Shown: in pieces, positions 53,001-63,690 of the stretch | Numbering within the stretch: position 1 is the first letter of the stretch | How the letters are laid out: each line of letters starts with the position of its first letter | Source of the DNA: Anas platyrhynchos | Lineage: Eukaryota > Chordata > Aves > Anseriformes > Anatidae | Direction: 5' to 3' | Length of the DNA: 64,000 nt | Assembly: GCF_047663525.1 (NCBI RefSeq) | Contig: NC_092587.1 | Span: forward strand, 37,501,001-37,565,000 | Program-made: the position numbers and the translations under genes | Notes under the pieces: generated by a model | Told to the model about the DNA's origin: nothing | What the model saw: the letters and a program-made list of their open reading frames with translations, nothing else | The model's database searches: none

Positions 53001-56000
53001 CCACTGATGAAGTTTACACTGTGTTAAAATTGTTTTGCATGTTGTTGTGAAGAAGATTCTCTTTAACTCTTCTCTTGCTTGCCCATCTTCTGTGATGAGA
53101 GTACAGCTGCCTCTGTAGTCAAAAGCAGTATGTCTTGCTCAGAGTGCATCAGCAGCCTGAGGTAGCTGGTGCTCAGGGCTCTCCATCTTCCTAATGCCCT
53201 GTGTTCGTGGTCTCTCTCAGGCTAAATTCAGTCTGGTCTTTTGGACCAAATATTCCTTCTATGCTTAAAATTCAGTGTATCTGGGGGACTGCTGGTTGAT
53301 TTTGACCCGTGTGTTTGCACATAGCAGGTAGTATGCAGTTGCTGAGCACAGCAAGTGGAGCTTTGGGAAAGAAACTCACGTTTCCATTCCCTCTGGAAGG
53401 AGTCTTCACTTGGACAGAACCGTGCTGTAAGCTGTACCGACTCAACGGAGAAGGGAGCGATTCACTCCAAAACCCCGTGATAATTTTCTCAACCAAAATG
53501 TTCCGGAGGCAGCCTTGATACTGTAGAATAGTCCCTCTGTAACCCATGAATAAATAAATATTTAATAGGTGCAAACCCAAAGGTTTATTAAATTTAATGA
53601 AATAAAATAGAATTCTGTCCCTTTCTGGCCTCTCTGTGAATGAGGAGGTAAAACTGAAGTTTGGAATGCAGTAGAAATCTGAAATACAAGAGTTTATCCG
53701 TTTGGTCCTCTTGAAGCTTGGTCTGTTCATTCTACCAAATGTTGTGATTAAAAAAAAAATAAAAATGCTGGAACTTTGCATATAGCTTGTACTTGCTGAT
53801 GGCTGTAATTCTGGGAGCAGGGCTTGTGTCTTGGGTTTTCTCTTTATATGAAAGCTTTGAAAGCGTTGCAGTGCCAAACGCTAGTTGGAGGTGGTATTTG
53901 TTGGTTTTTTTTTTGGTCGTTTAGAATCCATTAGAAGTCATAAGAATTTGGTATATTTTCACGGGGATGAAAATGGATGTGGATGATGTTGTATAGGTGT
54001 TAGGTCAAACTAACTGTGTCTGTGGAATGTTGTCAGAGTATTTTTTTTGCACTAAGTTTTAAGAATGTTAAACTAATAATTAGGTGCTTTTTGTATTTTA
54101 GGAAGCTGAATATGGTGGACATGATCAGATCGATTTGTACGATGATGTAATTTCTCCGTCTGCAAATAATGGAGATGCCCCAGAAGATCGTGATTATATG
54201 GATTCTCTCCCACCATCAGTTGGAGACGATGTAGGTAAAGGAGCTGCACCAAACGTTGTCTACACGTATACTGGAAAGAGAATTGCCTTGTACATTGGAA
54301 ATCTTACTTGGGTAAGTACCTTATTACCATTCAGGTGAAGCCGGCAATTTGAAAATTGTGAACATAATTCTTTGTGTTTTTTCATTTAAGAATTGTTATA
54401 TGAAATATTAAAAGTGCAGCAAATAAGGTTTTTTTCTTTTTTTTTTTTTTTTTTACCTGCAATTCAGTGAGCCTGCCTGGAGCTGTCTTGATGTCTAAAA
54501 ATGGATTAAATTTTCAGTAAATATTACCTTTAAAGTTTTCTCTGCTGTTCTAAGTGCTATGAAGGGATATTTGTGGTACCACCATCTTTTCAGAGAACTG
54601 AATGAAAGAGAACAAGCTTAAACTGTCAAATATCTTATGCTTGGAGATGCTTTAAGGCTACCAAACAAACCTGTTTTTAAGTAATCCCTTTCTAAAGTTT
54701 TTAGTTTATAAAGAAACTAAGATTCTCTGGGATTTTCTTGAAAATATTTTTTGCCTTTTTCCAGAGCAGTGACTCTTGCAACAAAGCTGTTTTCACATAT
54801 TTGCCCTGAGGCTTATTTCTGCAGTCTTGGGAGTAACAGTAACTCCCTGAACTACAATTGCCCTTCAGACAATTACTTTTGTCAGCATTAAAGTATTTTA
54901 GAATCGATTGCGCTTAATCAAAATGCAAGTAGCTGGTCAGTAGCTAAATTAACTGGAGCTCGTCTCTCTTCACCTGAAATCCAGTTCTACCAAAGTCCAT
55001 GCATGCAAAATTTTCATTCATTTTTTTTTCCCTTGCAATGAATTTTTTGCTAGTGCTAAGCTTGAGAAAGAATGCTTTGTGGATACTTCATTAATTTTAT
55101 AGTATCCTAGTTTCAGGAGCTAATTGTTAAGTAAGAGAGTAATTGACTTAACAGTTGTACTGCTCTAAAATACATGAATGGAATCAGCTGAACTCATCCA
55201 AGTCAAAAGTCATGGTTTCCAAAGTAGATAGGCCACTGTGTACTGTTATTTTTGCTTATTACTCATTATTTGGCTTCACAAATGAAGTTACCACAACAAG
55301 TGCATTCACTCATTTGAGCGTCACTATTACATTTGTTTCCTTTGTGTTTAGATCTCAGCAAAGTAATTTATTAAAGTTTTAAAAGAAGCCTTGATTTGAG
55401 GGAGGTCAGATAAGTGGTTGAGAATCTTGAAAGCCTGCTTTGAAGTTTCCATACCAGATTTAAGGAGGTGATGGAGTTAGAGAAGTAGGAAGAAACCCAT
55501 GAGTATTAATTGTTTTAATGTGTTACACATCTTTGAATATGTGTGAAATTGTTGAACATTACATAGTAACTAACAGGAAGATAGAGCAAGTGGGTTGAAG
55601 TGAAAACAGTTGTTAATAACATAGGTTTTGTGCTGGTTTTCCCATCTTCTGTTTGTAAATCTTGCTACTTCTGTGCAAATAGTGTCTAGGCTCTCACTAA
55701 TCAAAGCTGTCTTAAAGAGCACCAGTTTAATAATAGGGTGATAAAAATAGACTTTAGGTTTGGAGATGAAATTGATAGGAGAAAAAAAATGGACTGCATG
55801 TCCAAAAATGTAACGGTTATTAAAATAGAATCAATCATAGGATCGTTTGGGTTGAAAATAGTTCGGTTTAAGCCTGATACTCTTGAAAAAGTGCTTTCAG
55901 AAAAGTTAGTCAGATGTAACTGTTTTTTTGGCGTACTGTAGCTGGTATACTGTGTGGTGGGACTGGGGCAACACACGCTATGAGGAAGTGTGTGTTTTTA

Positions 56001-59000
56001 AAACTAATTTTCTGGGAATTTTAAAATGTCAGTGACTGCTCTGTAAGAGTCAGAAAATACTGGCAACCTGAATAAAGTATTCCTCTTGACAGCTCGCACA
56101 AAAAAAAAAAAAACATGTAAAATTTGGTTGTTCTTTTCTTGATGTTACAGATAAGTTTTCATAACTGAATATTGTTTTAAAATATATTTTTCAGTGGACA
56201 ACAGATGAAGACTTAACTGAAGCAGTTCATTCATTGGGGGTAAATGATATTTTGGAGATAAAATTTTTTGAAAATCGTGCTAATGGCCAGTCTAAAGGGT
56301 AAGAACTTGTCACTTCCTTTTTCTTTAAATGAACTGGCCTTGGGGAGGATGGGCATCGGGAAGAGTTCTGATTTTTCATGACTGTCAGTATGTAAACTGA
56401 TTGCTTTTGTTTATTGACATCCAGTGATGGTTGGGCTTATAATTTCATACTAATGATTTAAATTCCAGATGTACGTTTTATGGCAGTGTTGCGTGTCTTA
56501 CTATTTAGTATGTTAAATTTTATTGGTGATGTTCATGAAGACTCTTTTCCTAAGTTTCAGTTAGTGTGGTAGTGACAATGATGTTCTTCCTAATGTAAAT
56601 ACAATTTCCCCTTAGCCCCATTATTGAGTCATTTTTAAATGCCTGATTTTTCTATTAACTGTTCGAAGTGAGTGCTCGAGCTGATTTTTCACTGGCAGTC
56701 TGATCTTCCATGCATGACTGACTGCCTTTGTCTCTCCTTAGTACTAATGGCAGTAGTAATGAGAACACAGTGAATTCTTGATAATAACTTGATCATATTA
56801 GTTCATATATAGTGTGTTGATACTCTACCAGAAAACAAACTTTGTTGTATATTTTGCTGCATGTTATACTTGCATTGTGGTTCTTCACATATCTTAGAAT
56901 GAGTTACTTTATCTGTCTTTAAAACTGGCTAAGATCTGTGAAAGCGTTTCTGATCTGGTTTTCAGGTGTCCTTCCGCTTACTCTGTTAAACTTTTATTCA
57001 TGAGGCATTAGGATCTCCAAGGAATGGAAAAACTGCAGTGTAACCTTTTTTTTTCTTCCTTTCAGGTTTGCCCTTGTGGGTGTGGGATCAGAAGCATCCT
57101 CCAAAAAGCTGATGGACTTGCTGCCTAAAAGAGAATTGCATGGGCAGAATCCTGTTGTTACTCCATGTAATAAACAATTTTTGAGTCAGTTTGAAATGCA
57201 GTCAAGGAAAAGTAAGTCTTTCTAGTGTGCTGTCTTGGAAAAATAATTCCAAAAGCCATACTGCATTTTTTTTCAGCATCTGATAATTTCTGTGCAGCTT
57301 AAAATAGCTATAAAATACTTATGTAAATGAATTTGCAGTTTTGTTAAAAAAAAAAAAAAGATCCTCTAAAAAAATCAATATATTGAAGGTCTGTGGTTTT
57401 AGCAGGAGATGGCACTTACTGGAAGAAGATTGCAGCTTTGTAAAACGTTTGTCTTACCATTGGAGAAGGTTTCTGAATTCCTTCTTGTGAATTTAACTGA
57501 AAGCAAACAAAAATAAAACACGAGTATTTAGAAATTTGACATTCGTAGACAAATGGGACTAAATTCTCATGTCTGGATAAGTTGTGCTTATGATCAGGTG
57601 GAGAAGAGAGATTCTGTGATGTGCTTTCCTACAACACCTTGTCTCGTGGTTTCTAGTCCTAACAGTGAGTGGCCTCAGGCTGCATTAAAGCAAGGACTGA
57701 CAGTCTCCCCAGTTGCTGTTCCATTTGTATGGGGATACTGGAACACTGCTGTATTTTAGCAAAGCATTTTTTCCCTCTCCACTCTGGCCCCTTATTTTCT
57801 TAGGTGCGGAGGAACAAGGAAAAGCTCATAAAGTTTTACTTCAGTGCTGCATAAAACTTCGGGCTGAGAATTGGAAAGCTTTAACCTGTTTTGACTTACA
57901 TAATTACACTTTTGCTTTTCCATCACAGCCACGCAGTCTGGCCAGATGTCAGGGGAAGGTAAAGCCGGGCCTCCAGGAGGAAGCTCACGAGCAGCATTCC
58001 CACCAAGTAACAGAGGGCGAGGCCGTTTTCCTGGTGCCATTCCAGGTGGAGACAGATTCCCTGGGCCAGCAGGGCCGGGAGGGCCACCACCACCTTTCCC
58101 AGGTAAAACAATTAATGTGTGGGGTTTTGTTTACATTTCTGTTTTCTTCTATTAATGCAATGGAGTTATTTGGAAATTACAAAAATCAAGGCAGTTCACT
58201 TAATATGCTATAATGATCGTTTACCACTGGGTTGTAGGTGTCTACCCTACTCTGTTGTTGAAATGCAGAGTTGTGCTTCCTAAATTAGATAGCAACAGCG
58301 TTTGTAGGGACATTCTTTATAGTGTGTCAATGTACATGTCTCTTTAAGTATGAAAAAGATTGAGGTAAATCACGTTACAGAGTAGACTTGTATTTTCTAT
58401 GGTGTAGTTCTGATTTGCTATATGGGGTGAGAATACTTGCGTTGCAGACTGTGTAGTAACTGCTTGTCATTGCATTACAAATATGCACAAGACAAGAATT
58501 TAGCTTTGATTCATGCCCAGTGACAGGTCAGTTAGCAGGCACTTAGATTACCAAAATTTAAAGAGCAGGGTGTTTGTGTATAGTCAGGTATCTGATCTGG
58601 GACAAATCTCTGTTTAAACATCAGGCTTGTATTACAGTGAAGTTCTCATTTCAGCTTCGCTGTGTTTTAATAGACGTCGTTCTGTAGTGGATCTCCTACT
58701 AGCAGTCAAAGGGATGTAGGTTGAAAAAACACTAATGAGGACCTGAAAGTAGGTATGGTAAATGTAGGAGCCAAATATTCTCCAGTATAGCTTTTCGCAT
58801 ATTTTTTAATAAACATTATATCTTATGCCCCGTATGAAAGGCAAGCTGTAGGGGTAGGTAGGGTGTAATATTTTTTTTTTTTGTAAGCTTTGGTTTATTT
58901 CGATAGCAATAGCAACTGGTTAAGTGATTTTTTGTGGTCTGTTTTCATTTTACTAATGTTTTCTTTAGATGTTCATAATGAAGTAATTATTATAAATTTA

Positions 59001-62000
59001 CTAAGCTACTGGACCCCAAAGTGCAAGACATGCATGTCTTACACAAGTTGCAAATTGTTCAGTGAGGGTTTTTTTTTTTTTTTTTGAGAAGAAAAAGTTA
59101 TTTCACTAACTCATTTCTTTATATTGACTTTTTTCTTTTTTTTTTTTCTTTTTTCTTTTTTTTAGCTGGACAAACTCCCCCACGTCCACCGTTAGGTCCT
59201 CCTGGTCCACCAGGCCCACCAGGCCCTCCACCTCCTGGTCAGGTCCTCCCACCTCCTTTAGCTGGACCTCCTAATCGTGGTGACCGTCCACCACCACCAG
59301 TTCTGTTTCCAGGACAGCCTTTTGGTCAGCCTCCTCTCGGGCCCCTTCCTCCAGGCCCTCCACCACCAGTTCCAGGCTACGGGCCACCACCAGGTCCTCC
59401 ACCACCTCAGCAGGGTCCACCTCCACCTCCGGGTCCATTTCCCCCTCGTCCACCTGGGCCTCTTGGGCCTCCCCTGACTCTCGCTCCTCCTCCACATCTC
59501 CCTGGGCCACCTCCAGGTGCTCCACCGCCTGCACCACACGTGAATCCAGCTTTCTTCCCCCCACCTGCCAATAGTGGCATACCTACTTCAGACAGCCGTG
59601 GCCCACCTCCGACAGATCCCTATGGCCGACCTCCACCATATGACAGAGGTGACTATGGGCCACCTGGCAGGTGAGAGCTTTTGGTGTAATGTGCTTCGTA
59701 GCAGATTTTATGCCTTGTAGGACGCATTTGATCATTCTTTTTAATGCAAATGTTAGTTAAAAGTGAGAAAAAAAGTGGAAGAGGTCTAATCAGTCTTCAG
59801 ATTTGCCCCGTTTACTTCTCAGTGAAATAACGCTAAGAAATATGTTCGTAGCAGTAAGAAAATCCTAAAATGCAACACTAGTAATCTTACTTTCCATTTT
59901 CAGCTTTGAACTGTTTGTCTTCACTGTTTGTGTTTGGCAGTGTCATTATTCCATGTGTACTACATGTTAACTTACTATATCACTTCCTATCAGTAGCTTG
60001 TGGTTGTGCTTCTGTCTTAACTCAAAATTCTCACTTGTTCCTTTGCCGTCTTGCTTTGCAAGCTGTCATTTTAGAATGCTTTGGAATTCTCCTCCTGGAA
60101 TATGTGCATATGTTGAGTATGGTGCCACACCAAGCCCATACTATTTTCATCTTTCAGTAGCTCTGCTTGTCTCTTTCCTGAAGGATTCAATTCAAAGTTA
60201 GTCTTTGTCTCAAAAAACAGGTGGGAATTTACTGCAAGACTTTTATCTTCCTTTTCTGTTAAGCCTTTTCTGGTTATTTGGTACAATCTTGCTGTGCTCG
60301 TAGCAGTGGCCTTTTCTGCGGTTAATCCTATCTTGGCCAGGGTTTCTGAGTCTCTCTGACTTGCCTTGTCAAGTGTTTCACATCATTGGAAACATCTTTT
60401 TCATCTGTGCTTTCAAGCATCTATGTCTGACTGCTGTTTCTTAATTTTCACCATATTTGTATTTCTTAGAACATCTTGGGATAAGTTGTAAGATACCTTA
60501 TGCATAGTTAGGTGTGGATTTGTCACTTGTGGTTTTACTGCTATTTAGAGAGACTTCTACTGCTATTTAGAGAGACTTCCCTTACCTAAAATGTTCTCTG
60601 CACAGGCACTTTGCTTTGAATCTTTCTTTTACATATGAGCACGAAGTTTAAAAAAAGAAAAGCAAGCATTTGTACGTATTATGTTAATACAGAAAATGTA
60701 GAAATTCAAGCATTTGGCTTAATTGCCTGAAATATAATAAAGATAAGGTATTTTATTATTTTTTTTTTGATGGACAAAATCTAAGTTGTCTGCAGTTGAT
60801 AGCATGGCTGGGGAGGGAAGGAGTGGGGATAGGACAGAATAACTTACTGTCCAGTATTTTCATTAGTAATGTTAAAACTATCATCCATAACTATTTAAAT
60901 TGTCATTAATTATATATCATAGGCGTTTCACTGGAAATAACATGCCCATAAGAGAAAAATTACATATTCCATTCTATGGGAGGCACACGAAAAATAATAC
61001 TCAAAACTCAGGGAGGTATGAATTTTTAGACATTTCCTCTTATGCTAAACTGGCTATAGGATCTTATTCCACTTCTTGCACTTAAGAGGATAGCATTGCT
61101 TGTTATTCTGCATTTTCTTTCTACCAGAAGAACTAACGCTATTTTAGAAATATCAAGCAGTGGGGTCAGTTTAACAGTCTCAACTTTTATCTCTTAACAC
61201 ATTTCTTTGGATCGTGTGTATCGTTCAGAGACTGGCTAATAGGATGCTGCAAAACTTCTGAGAACAATATTGTTTGGGTTAACTTCTGTTACTTTGTAAT
61301 CCATTTATAGGTAGCTAATAATTAAAATGTAATGAGTACAAGGATTCTCATTTATTGCTTCTTCTTTACAGTGACCAATTTGTAGATATATTTGAAGTAC
61401 CTTGAACTTGACCAGAAATAAATACTAGAATTAGCTGTAAAATGTTGAAGTGTCATTCGGATAATATGTTGTTTTAAAAATGACAGACTATAGTTGCTTT
61501 TTGTAAGTTACAGTACTCTGGTCTTACTTAAGAATCTGGAAAACGGTATCATACAGTTTTAATTCCATCATTTTCATAAGAAGATTCCTAGTTTTGCTCA
61601 AAGTTGCGTTATCTGTGTACATATCTTTCCACATCCATTCAATTGGGGTAATATCTGCTCACATACCTTGAAGGATTTTATGAAAATGATAAATATTTGT
61701 AAAGCACAGTTTCAAGTGCTGCTGAATTTTCAAAATAGGTGGGATGAATAAGAATACTTTTATTTATTTATTTATTTTGTTTGTTTGTTTTTATCCTTTT
61801 TTAAGCTTTCAGGATTTTGTACTGTAACATGGTCCTTAACACAAACCAAACCCAGATCCTGCTTTCTTTTCTGTTTGTCACTTTGCTTAAAGTTGTGAAC
61901 TTGGATTGTTAAAACTGCAATGATAACTCCTTAACATTTTCTTAATCTTTTAAATAGTAGTTTTATTACTTTCAGAGAAATGGATGCTGCAAGGACACCT

Positions 62001-63527
62001 CTAAGTGAAGCAGAATTTGAAGAAATCATGAATAGAAATAGGGCGATCTCAAGCAGTGCCATTTCAAGAGCTGTATCAGATGCCAGTGCTGGTTAGTAAA
62101 GCTTTATTAATGTTTTCTATTCTACCCAGCTAGAAAGAGTAGAGTTTTTCTATCAGGAAACCCACAGCCTTGAAGCCGTGTCTTGCTAATATGGCTTTCA
62201 GGAGGCAGAAGTTAGATACAACCTATGACTGTTTCTGTACTGTGCTCCAGCTGATGTCTGTGAATGCTTTCTGAGTACTGATCTGGACAGTATTTTAATG
62301 CTTAGTCCTACAGTAAATGATCTGGATGGTTATTGAAGAGAAGACATCCTGAATGGTAATGTTACTACAGATAGAATTTTTTTTGTTTTAGTTGATATAA
62401 TTTTCTCACAGTGATTTTATATTGTTTTCAGGGGACTATGGAAGTGCTATAGAGACCCTGGTAACTGCAATTTCCTTAATTAAACAGTCCAAAGTATCTG
62501 CTGATGATCGTTGTAAAGTTCTTATTAGCTCTCTTCAAGACTGCCTTCATGGAATTGAGTCCAAGTCTTATGGTTCTGGATCCAGGTAAAACTTTCCTCT
62601 TCCATCTGCCCTTCTGAAGGGGAAGGTGTAGGGCAAGACTAGTTCACAAAGGAGAAAGAAACTAAGTCACGCGATAAGATTAGTGATTCGCTCATCTGCA
62701 CAAGAAATGTGTTTAAGAACCAAGTGTGGATTTTGAATTTAAATAATCTGCCTTTTAACTAATCCTGTTTTTAAAATTGATCTGATGACTTTTTAAACTC
62801 TTAGTTCTTAATTAGTATCCTTTTCTAGTATTGCAGCCTGTAAGCTTCAAAATTGAATTTTACTTTATCAGTTAAGTTGTCCAGTGTATAATTTGATAAT
62901 AATTTGCTATTGAAAAATAATGTAGCAAACATCTTTTTTTATATTTTGAATGATAAAAACACAGACATCTGGTTTTGGCCCATACTTTCAGTACCCCAAT
63001 GAGCAGCCATGTTGTCGGAATAATTTAATCATTTAAGGCAGAGGATGATCTCAGCTGTCCTCCATTTTGAACGTGTGCTTTTTGACTTTTCCTTGATTAT
63101 GAAGTGGATGACACCTATTTGTAACTGCTCTTAGCCATCACCACCTTTCATATCTTCCATGTTATACACAAAAACATCTCTGCATCTCAGCGAAGAGTTA
63201 TTTCTCTCACATCTGAGGAGATGATTCTCTCATATATACTTTTTTGATCCAATTCTTACTAGTCAACAGTATACAGAATTGGCATGTGAGTGGCTTGTGT
63301 TTTGAAGAAAAAAAATTAATGAAGTAATTTCTTTTAGAAGACGTGAACGATCCAGGGAGAGGGACCACAGTAGGTCACGAGAAAAAAGTAGACGCCACAA
63401 ATCACGTAGTAGAGATCGCCATGATGACTATTACCGGGAAAGAAGTCGGGAAAGAGAGAGGCATCGTGATCGCGACAGAGATCGCGACAGAGAACGAGAC
63501 AGAGAGAGGGAGTATCGCCATCGTTAA
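46955..63527 (+). CDS. CPSF6: CPSF6 (cleavage and polyadenylation specificity factor subunit 6, CFIm68), whole coding span over nine exons
   Basis: Nine exons splice in frame to 1656 nt, 551 codons plus stop, the length I recall for the main human isoform. CPSF6 is the large subunit of cleavage factor Im. It binds NUDT21 (CFIm25), helps recognise UGUA elements upstream of poly(A) sites and influences alternative polyadenylation in the nucleus. Visible domains are an RRM at about 81-161 (RNP2 LYIGNL, RNP1 KGFALVGV), a Gly/Arg- and Pro-rich centre (about 180-400) with an FG dipeptide at 284-285, a helical segment (about 401-480), and an RS/RD/RE-rich tail (490-551) of the kind imported by transportin-3. 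All donors are GT and acceptors AG, and frames agree at every junction. Joined exons: 46955-47014, 54102-54311, 56195-56298, 57066-57211, 57929-58102, 59166-59670, 61976-62091, 62432-62585 and 63341-63527. No damage was seen. Confidence 0.97.
47149..47210 (+). repeat. (GGGAA)n microsatellite with GGGGA variants
   Basis: Purine-only array in CPSF6 intron 1 about 135 bp after exon 1, with about eight GGGAA units preceded by GGGGA-type units. The same unit occurs in the longer array at 43719. Confidence 0.95.
52580..52872 (-). mobile_element. CR1 LINE fragment in CPSF6 intron 1, antisense to the gene
   Basis: On the minus strand the frame reads [38 protein letters not shown] and [21 protein letters not shown], then RHWHRL, all typical of the CR1 ORF2 C-terminus. 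It is truncated at both ends: the 3' UTR and octamers are missing, and it stops near 52580. Confidence 0.9.
54102..54311 (+). CDS. CPSF6: CPSF6 coding exon 2 (residues 21-90)
   Basis: 210 nt, phase 0 at both ends. Acceptor TTGTATTTTAG, donor TGG|GTAAGT. It encodes the [15 protein letters not shown] acidic region, [13 protein letters not shown] and the first RRM strand with RNP2 (ALYIGNL) near its end. As I recall the human protein, the two Ser of SLPPSVG replace Thr. Confidence 0.97.
54312..56194 (+). other. CPSF6: CPSF6 intron 2
   Basis: Unique AT-rich sequence. Near 55828-55870 a short stretch (aatcataggatcgtttgggt) recalls the reverse complement of a CR1 3' end, too short to call firmly. 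A T run lies at 54440-54455 and an A run at 56100-56113. Confidence 0.9.
56195..56298 (+). CDS. CPSF6: CPSF6 coding exon 3 (residues 91-125, RRM)
   Basis: 104 nt, acceptor TATTTTTCAG and donor AAAGG|GTAAGA. Encodes [19 protein letters not shown], then [15 protein letters not shown] and two bases of a Gly codon, forming helix 1 and strand 2 of the RRM. The Gly is completed by exon 4. Confidence 0.97.
56299..57065 (+). other. CPSF6: CPSF6 intron 3
   Basis: Unique sequence ending in TTTTTTTTCTTCCTTTCAG. No element was recognised. Confidence 0.9.
57066..57211 (+). CDS. CPSF6: CPSF6 coding exon 4 (residues 125-174, end of RRM)
   Basis: 146 nt. Starts with the G that completes Gly125 and reads [20 protein letters not shown] (RNP1), then [18 protein letters not shown] and [10 protein letters not shown]. 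Ends in phase 1 at the donor AAA|A GTAAGT. The region after RNP1 carries the residues that contact CFIm25 in known structures of the family. Confidence 0.97.
57212..57928 (+). other. CPSF6: CPSF6 intron 4
   Basis: Contains a second acceptor-like sequence (TTATTTTCTTAG, ending 57803), but its downstream frame does not match the known protein. No repeat was recognised. Confidence 0.85.
57929..58102 (+). CDS. CPSF6: CPSF6 coding exon 5 (residues 174-232, Gly/Arg/Pro-rich)
   Basis: 174 nt. Acceptor TTTTCCATCACAG, donor CCCAG|GTAAAA. Encodes [20 protein letters not shown], then [18 protein letters not shown] and [20 protein letters not shown]. The RGRGRF block is the glycine-arginine motif region. 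PPSN replaces the PQGG that I remember in human. Confidence 0.96.
58103..59165 (+). other. CPSF6: CPSF6 intron 5
   Basis: In mammals this intron holds an alternative exon of 37 codons. I searched for its coding pattern (NLIKHLV..., IPWHMGHS...) and saw none. The intron ends with two T-rich blocks (59069-59085 and 59126-59163) before the AG at 59164-59165, an exceptionally long polypyrimidine tract. Confidence 0.85.
59166..59670 (+). CDS. CPSF6: CPSF6 coding exon 6 (residues 232-400, proline-rich region)
   Basis: 505 nt, nearly all Pro, Gly and Ala with a few hydrophobics: blocks such as [35 protein letters not shown] and [13 protein letters not shown]. The FG dipeptide at 59321-59326 is residue 284-285, which in the human protein contacts Phe-Gly pockets of the HIV-1 capsid. 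The low-complexity composition suits phase-separating nuclear speckle proteins. Donor CAG|GTGAGA. A long CG-rich open frame in antisense here is an artefact. Confidence 0.97.
59671..61975 (+). other. CPSF6: CPSF6 intron 6 (2.3 kb)
   Basis: Unique sequence with a 22-bp perfect tandem duplication at 60536-60579 and (TTTA)/(TTTG) runs at 61757-61792. No mobile element was recognised. Confidence 0.9.
61976..62091 (+). CDS. CPSF6: CPSF6 coding exon 7 (residues 400-439)
   Basis: 116 nt, completing an Arg codon and reading [20 protein letters not shown], then [18 protein letters not shown]. Acceptor TATTACTTTCAG, donor G|GTTAGT. The segment is rich in Glu and helical in character. As I recall the human protein, Ala replaces Thr in MDTARTP. 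Confidence 0.97.
62092..62431 (+). other. CPSF6: CPSF6 intron 7
   Basis: 340 bp, unique, no element recognised. Confidence 0.9.
62432..62585 (+). CDS. CPSF6: CPSF6 coding exon 8 (residues 439-490)
   Basis: 154 nt. Reads [20 protein letters not shown], then [20 protein letters not shown] and [11 protein letters not shown]. Acceptor ATTGTTTTCAG, donor CCAG|GTAAAA. The helical, moderately hydrophobic block precedes the RS tail. Confidence 0.97.
62586..63340 (+). other. CPSF6: CPSF6 intron 8
   Basis: About 755 bp of unique sequence. It ends in a tandem acceptor (CTTTTAGAAG) with two possible splice points, three bases apart (63337 or 63340). Confidence 0.9.
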
Positions 63528-63532
63528 AGAAG
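63341..63532 (+). CDS. CPSF6: CPSF6 coding exon 9 (residues 490-551, RS-like tail, stop at 63525-63527)
   Basis: Using the AAG acceptor the frame joins as SGS R R E R and the protein is 551 residues. Using the first AG, three bases earlier, adds one Arg. The exon encodes the arginine-rich tail [16 protein letters not shown], then [19 protein letters not shown] and an RD/RE-alternating end finishing EYRHR, then TAA. This RS-like domain is needed for nuclear import by transportin-3 in the human protein. A donor (GAAG|GTGAGC) five bases after the stop implies a spliced 3' UTR. Confidence 0.95.
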
Positions 63533-63672
63533 GTGAGCATTTGTGTTCTTTAAGTTTGCTGTTCTACTGTTACTGAATTACTAAAAGTGCTCTAGATCTG
63601 GGATTATTTACACCATTAATGTCTGCGTTCAAATGGTCCTGCAGAACGTACTGAATTACTTTCTTCTTTTAG

Positions 63673-63690
63673 CATCTGAAACGGAGTCAG
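63673..63690 (+). other. CPSF6: Probable 18-nt microexon in the CPSF6 3' UTR
   Basis: An 18-base segment between a strong acceptor (ACTTTCTTCTTTTAG) and a near-perfect donor (CAG|GTAAGT). It follows the first UTR donor at 63533 by 140 bp. Being after the stop codon it would not alter the protein, and the junctions are less than 50 nt from the stop, so nonsense-mediated decay is not expected. It needs RNA evidence. Confidence 0.6.

Larger units (their letters stand above)
47015..54101 (+). other. CPSF6: CPSF6 intron 1 (7.1 kb)
   Basis: Begins in the CpG island, includes a GGGAA microsatellite (47149-47210) and a minus-strand CR1 (52580-52872), and ends at TTGTATTTTAG before exon 2. The remainder is unique sequence with no recognised gene. 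Its position directly after exon 1 makes it the likeliest place for intronic enhancer elements, but none could be identified by eye. Confidence 0.9.

Noticed and set aside
55828..55870. CR1 3'-end remnant in CPSF6 intron 2
   Set aside because: Similarity covers about 30 bases only and lacks the rest of the CR1 tail.
57790..57830. Alternative acceptor in CPSF6 intron 4
   Set aside because: The frame after it does not match CPSF6, and the true acceptor at 57928 gives exact continuity.
59258..59564. Antisense Trp/Arg- and Glu/Val-rich frames
   Set aside because: Shadows of the proline-rich CPSF6 exon 6.
63334..63576. Two frames overlapping CPSF6 exon 9
   Set aside because: Out-of-frame or antisense readings of the RS-tail exon.
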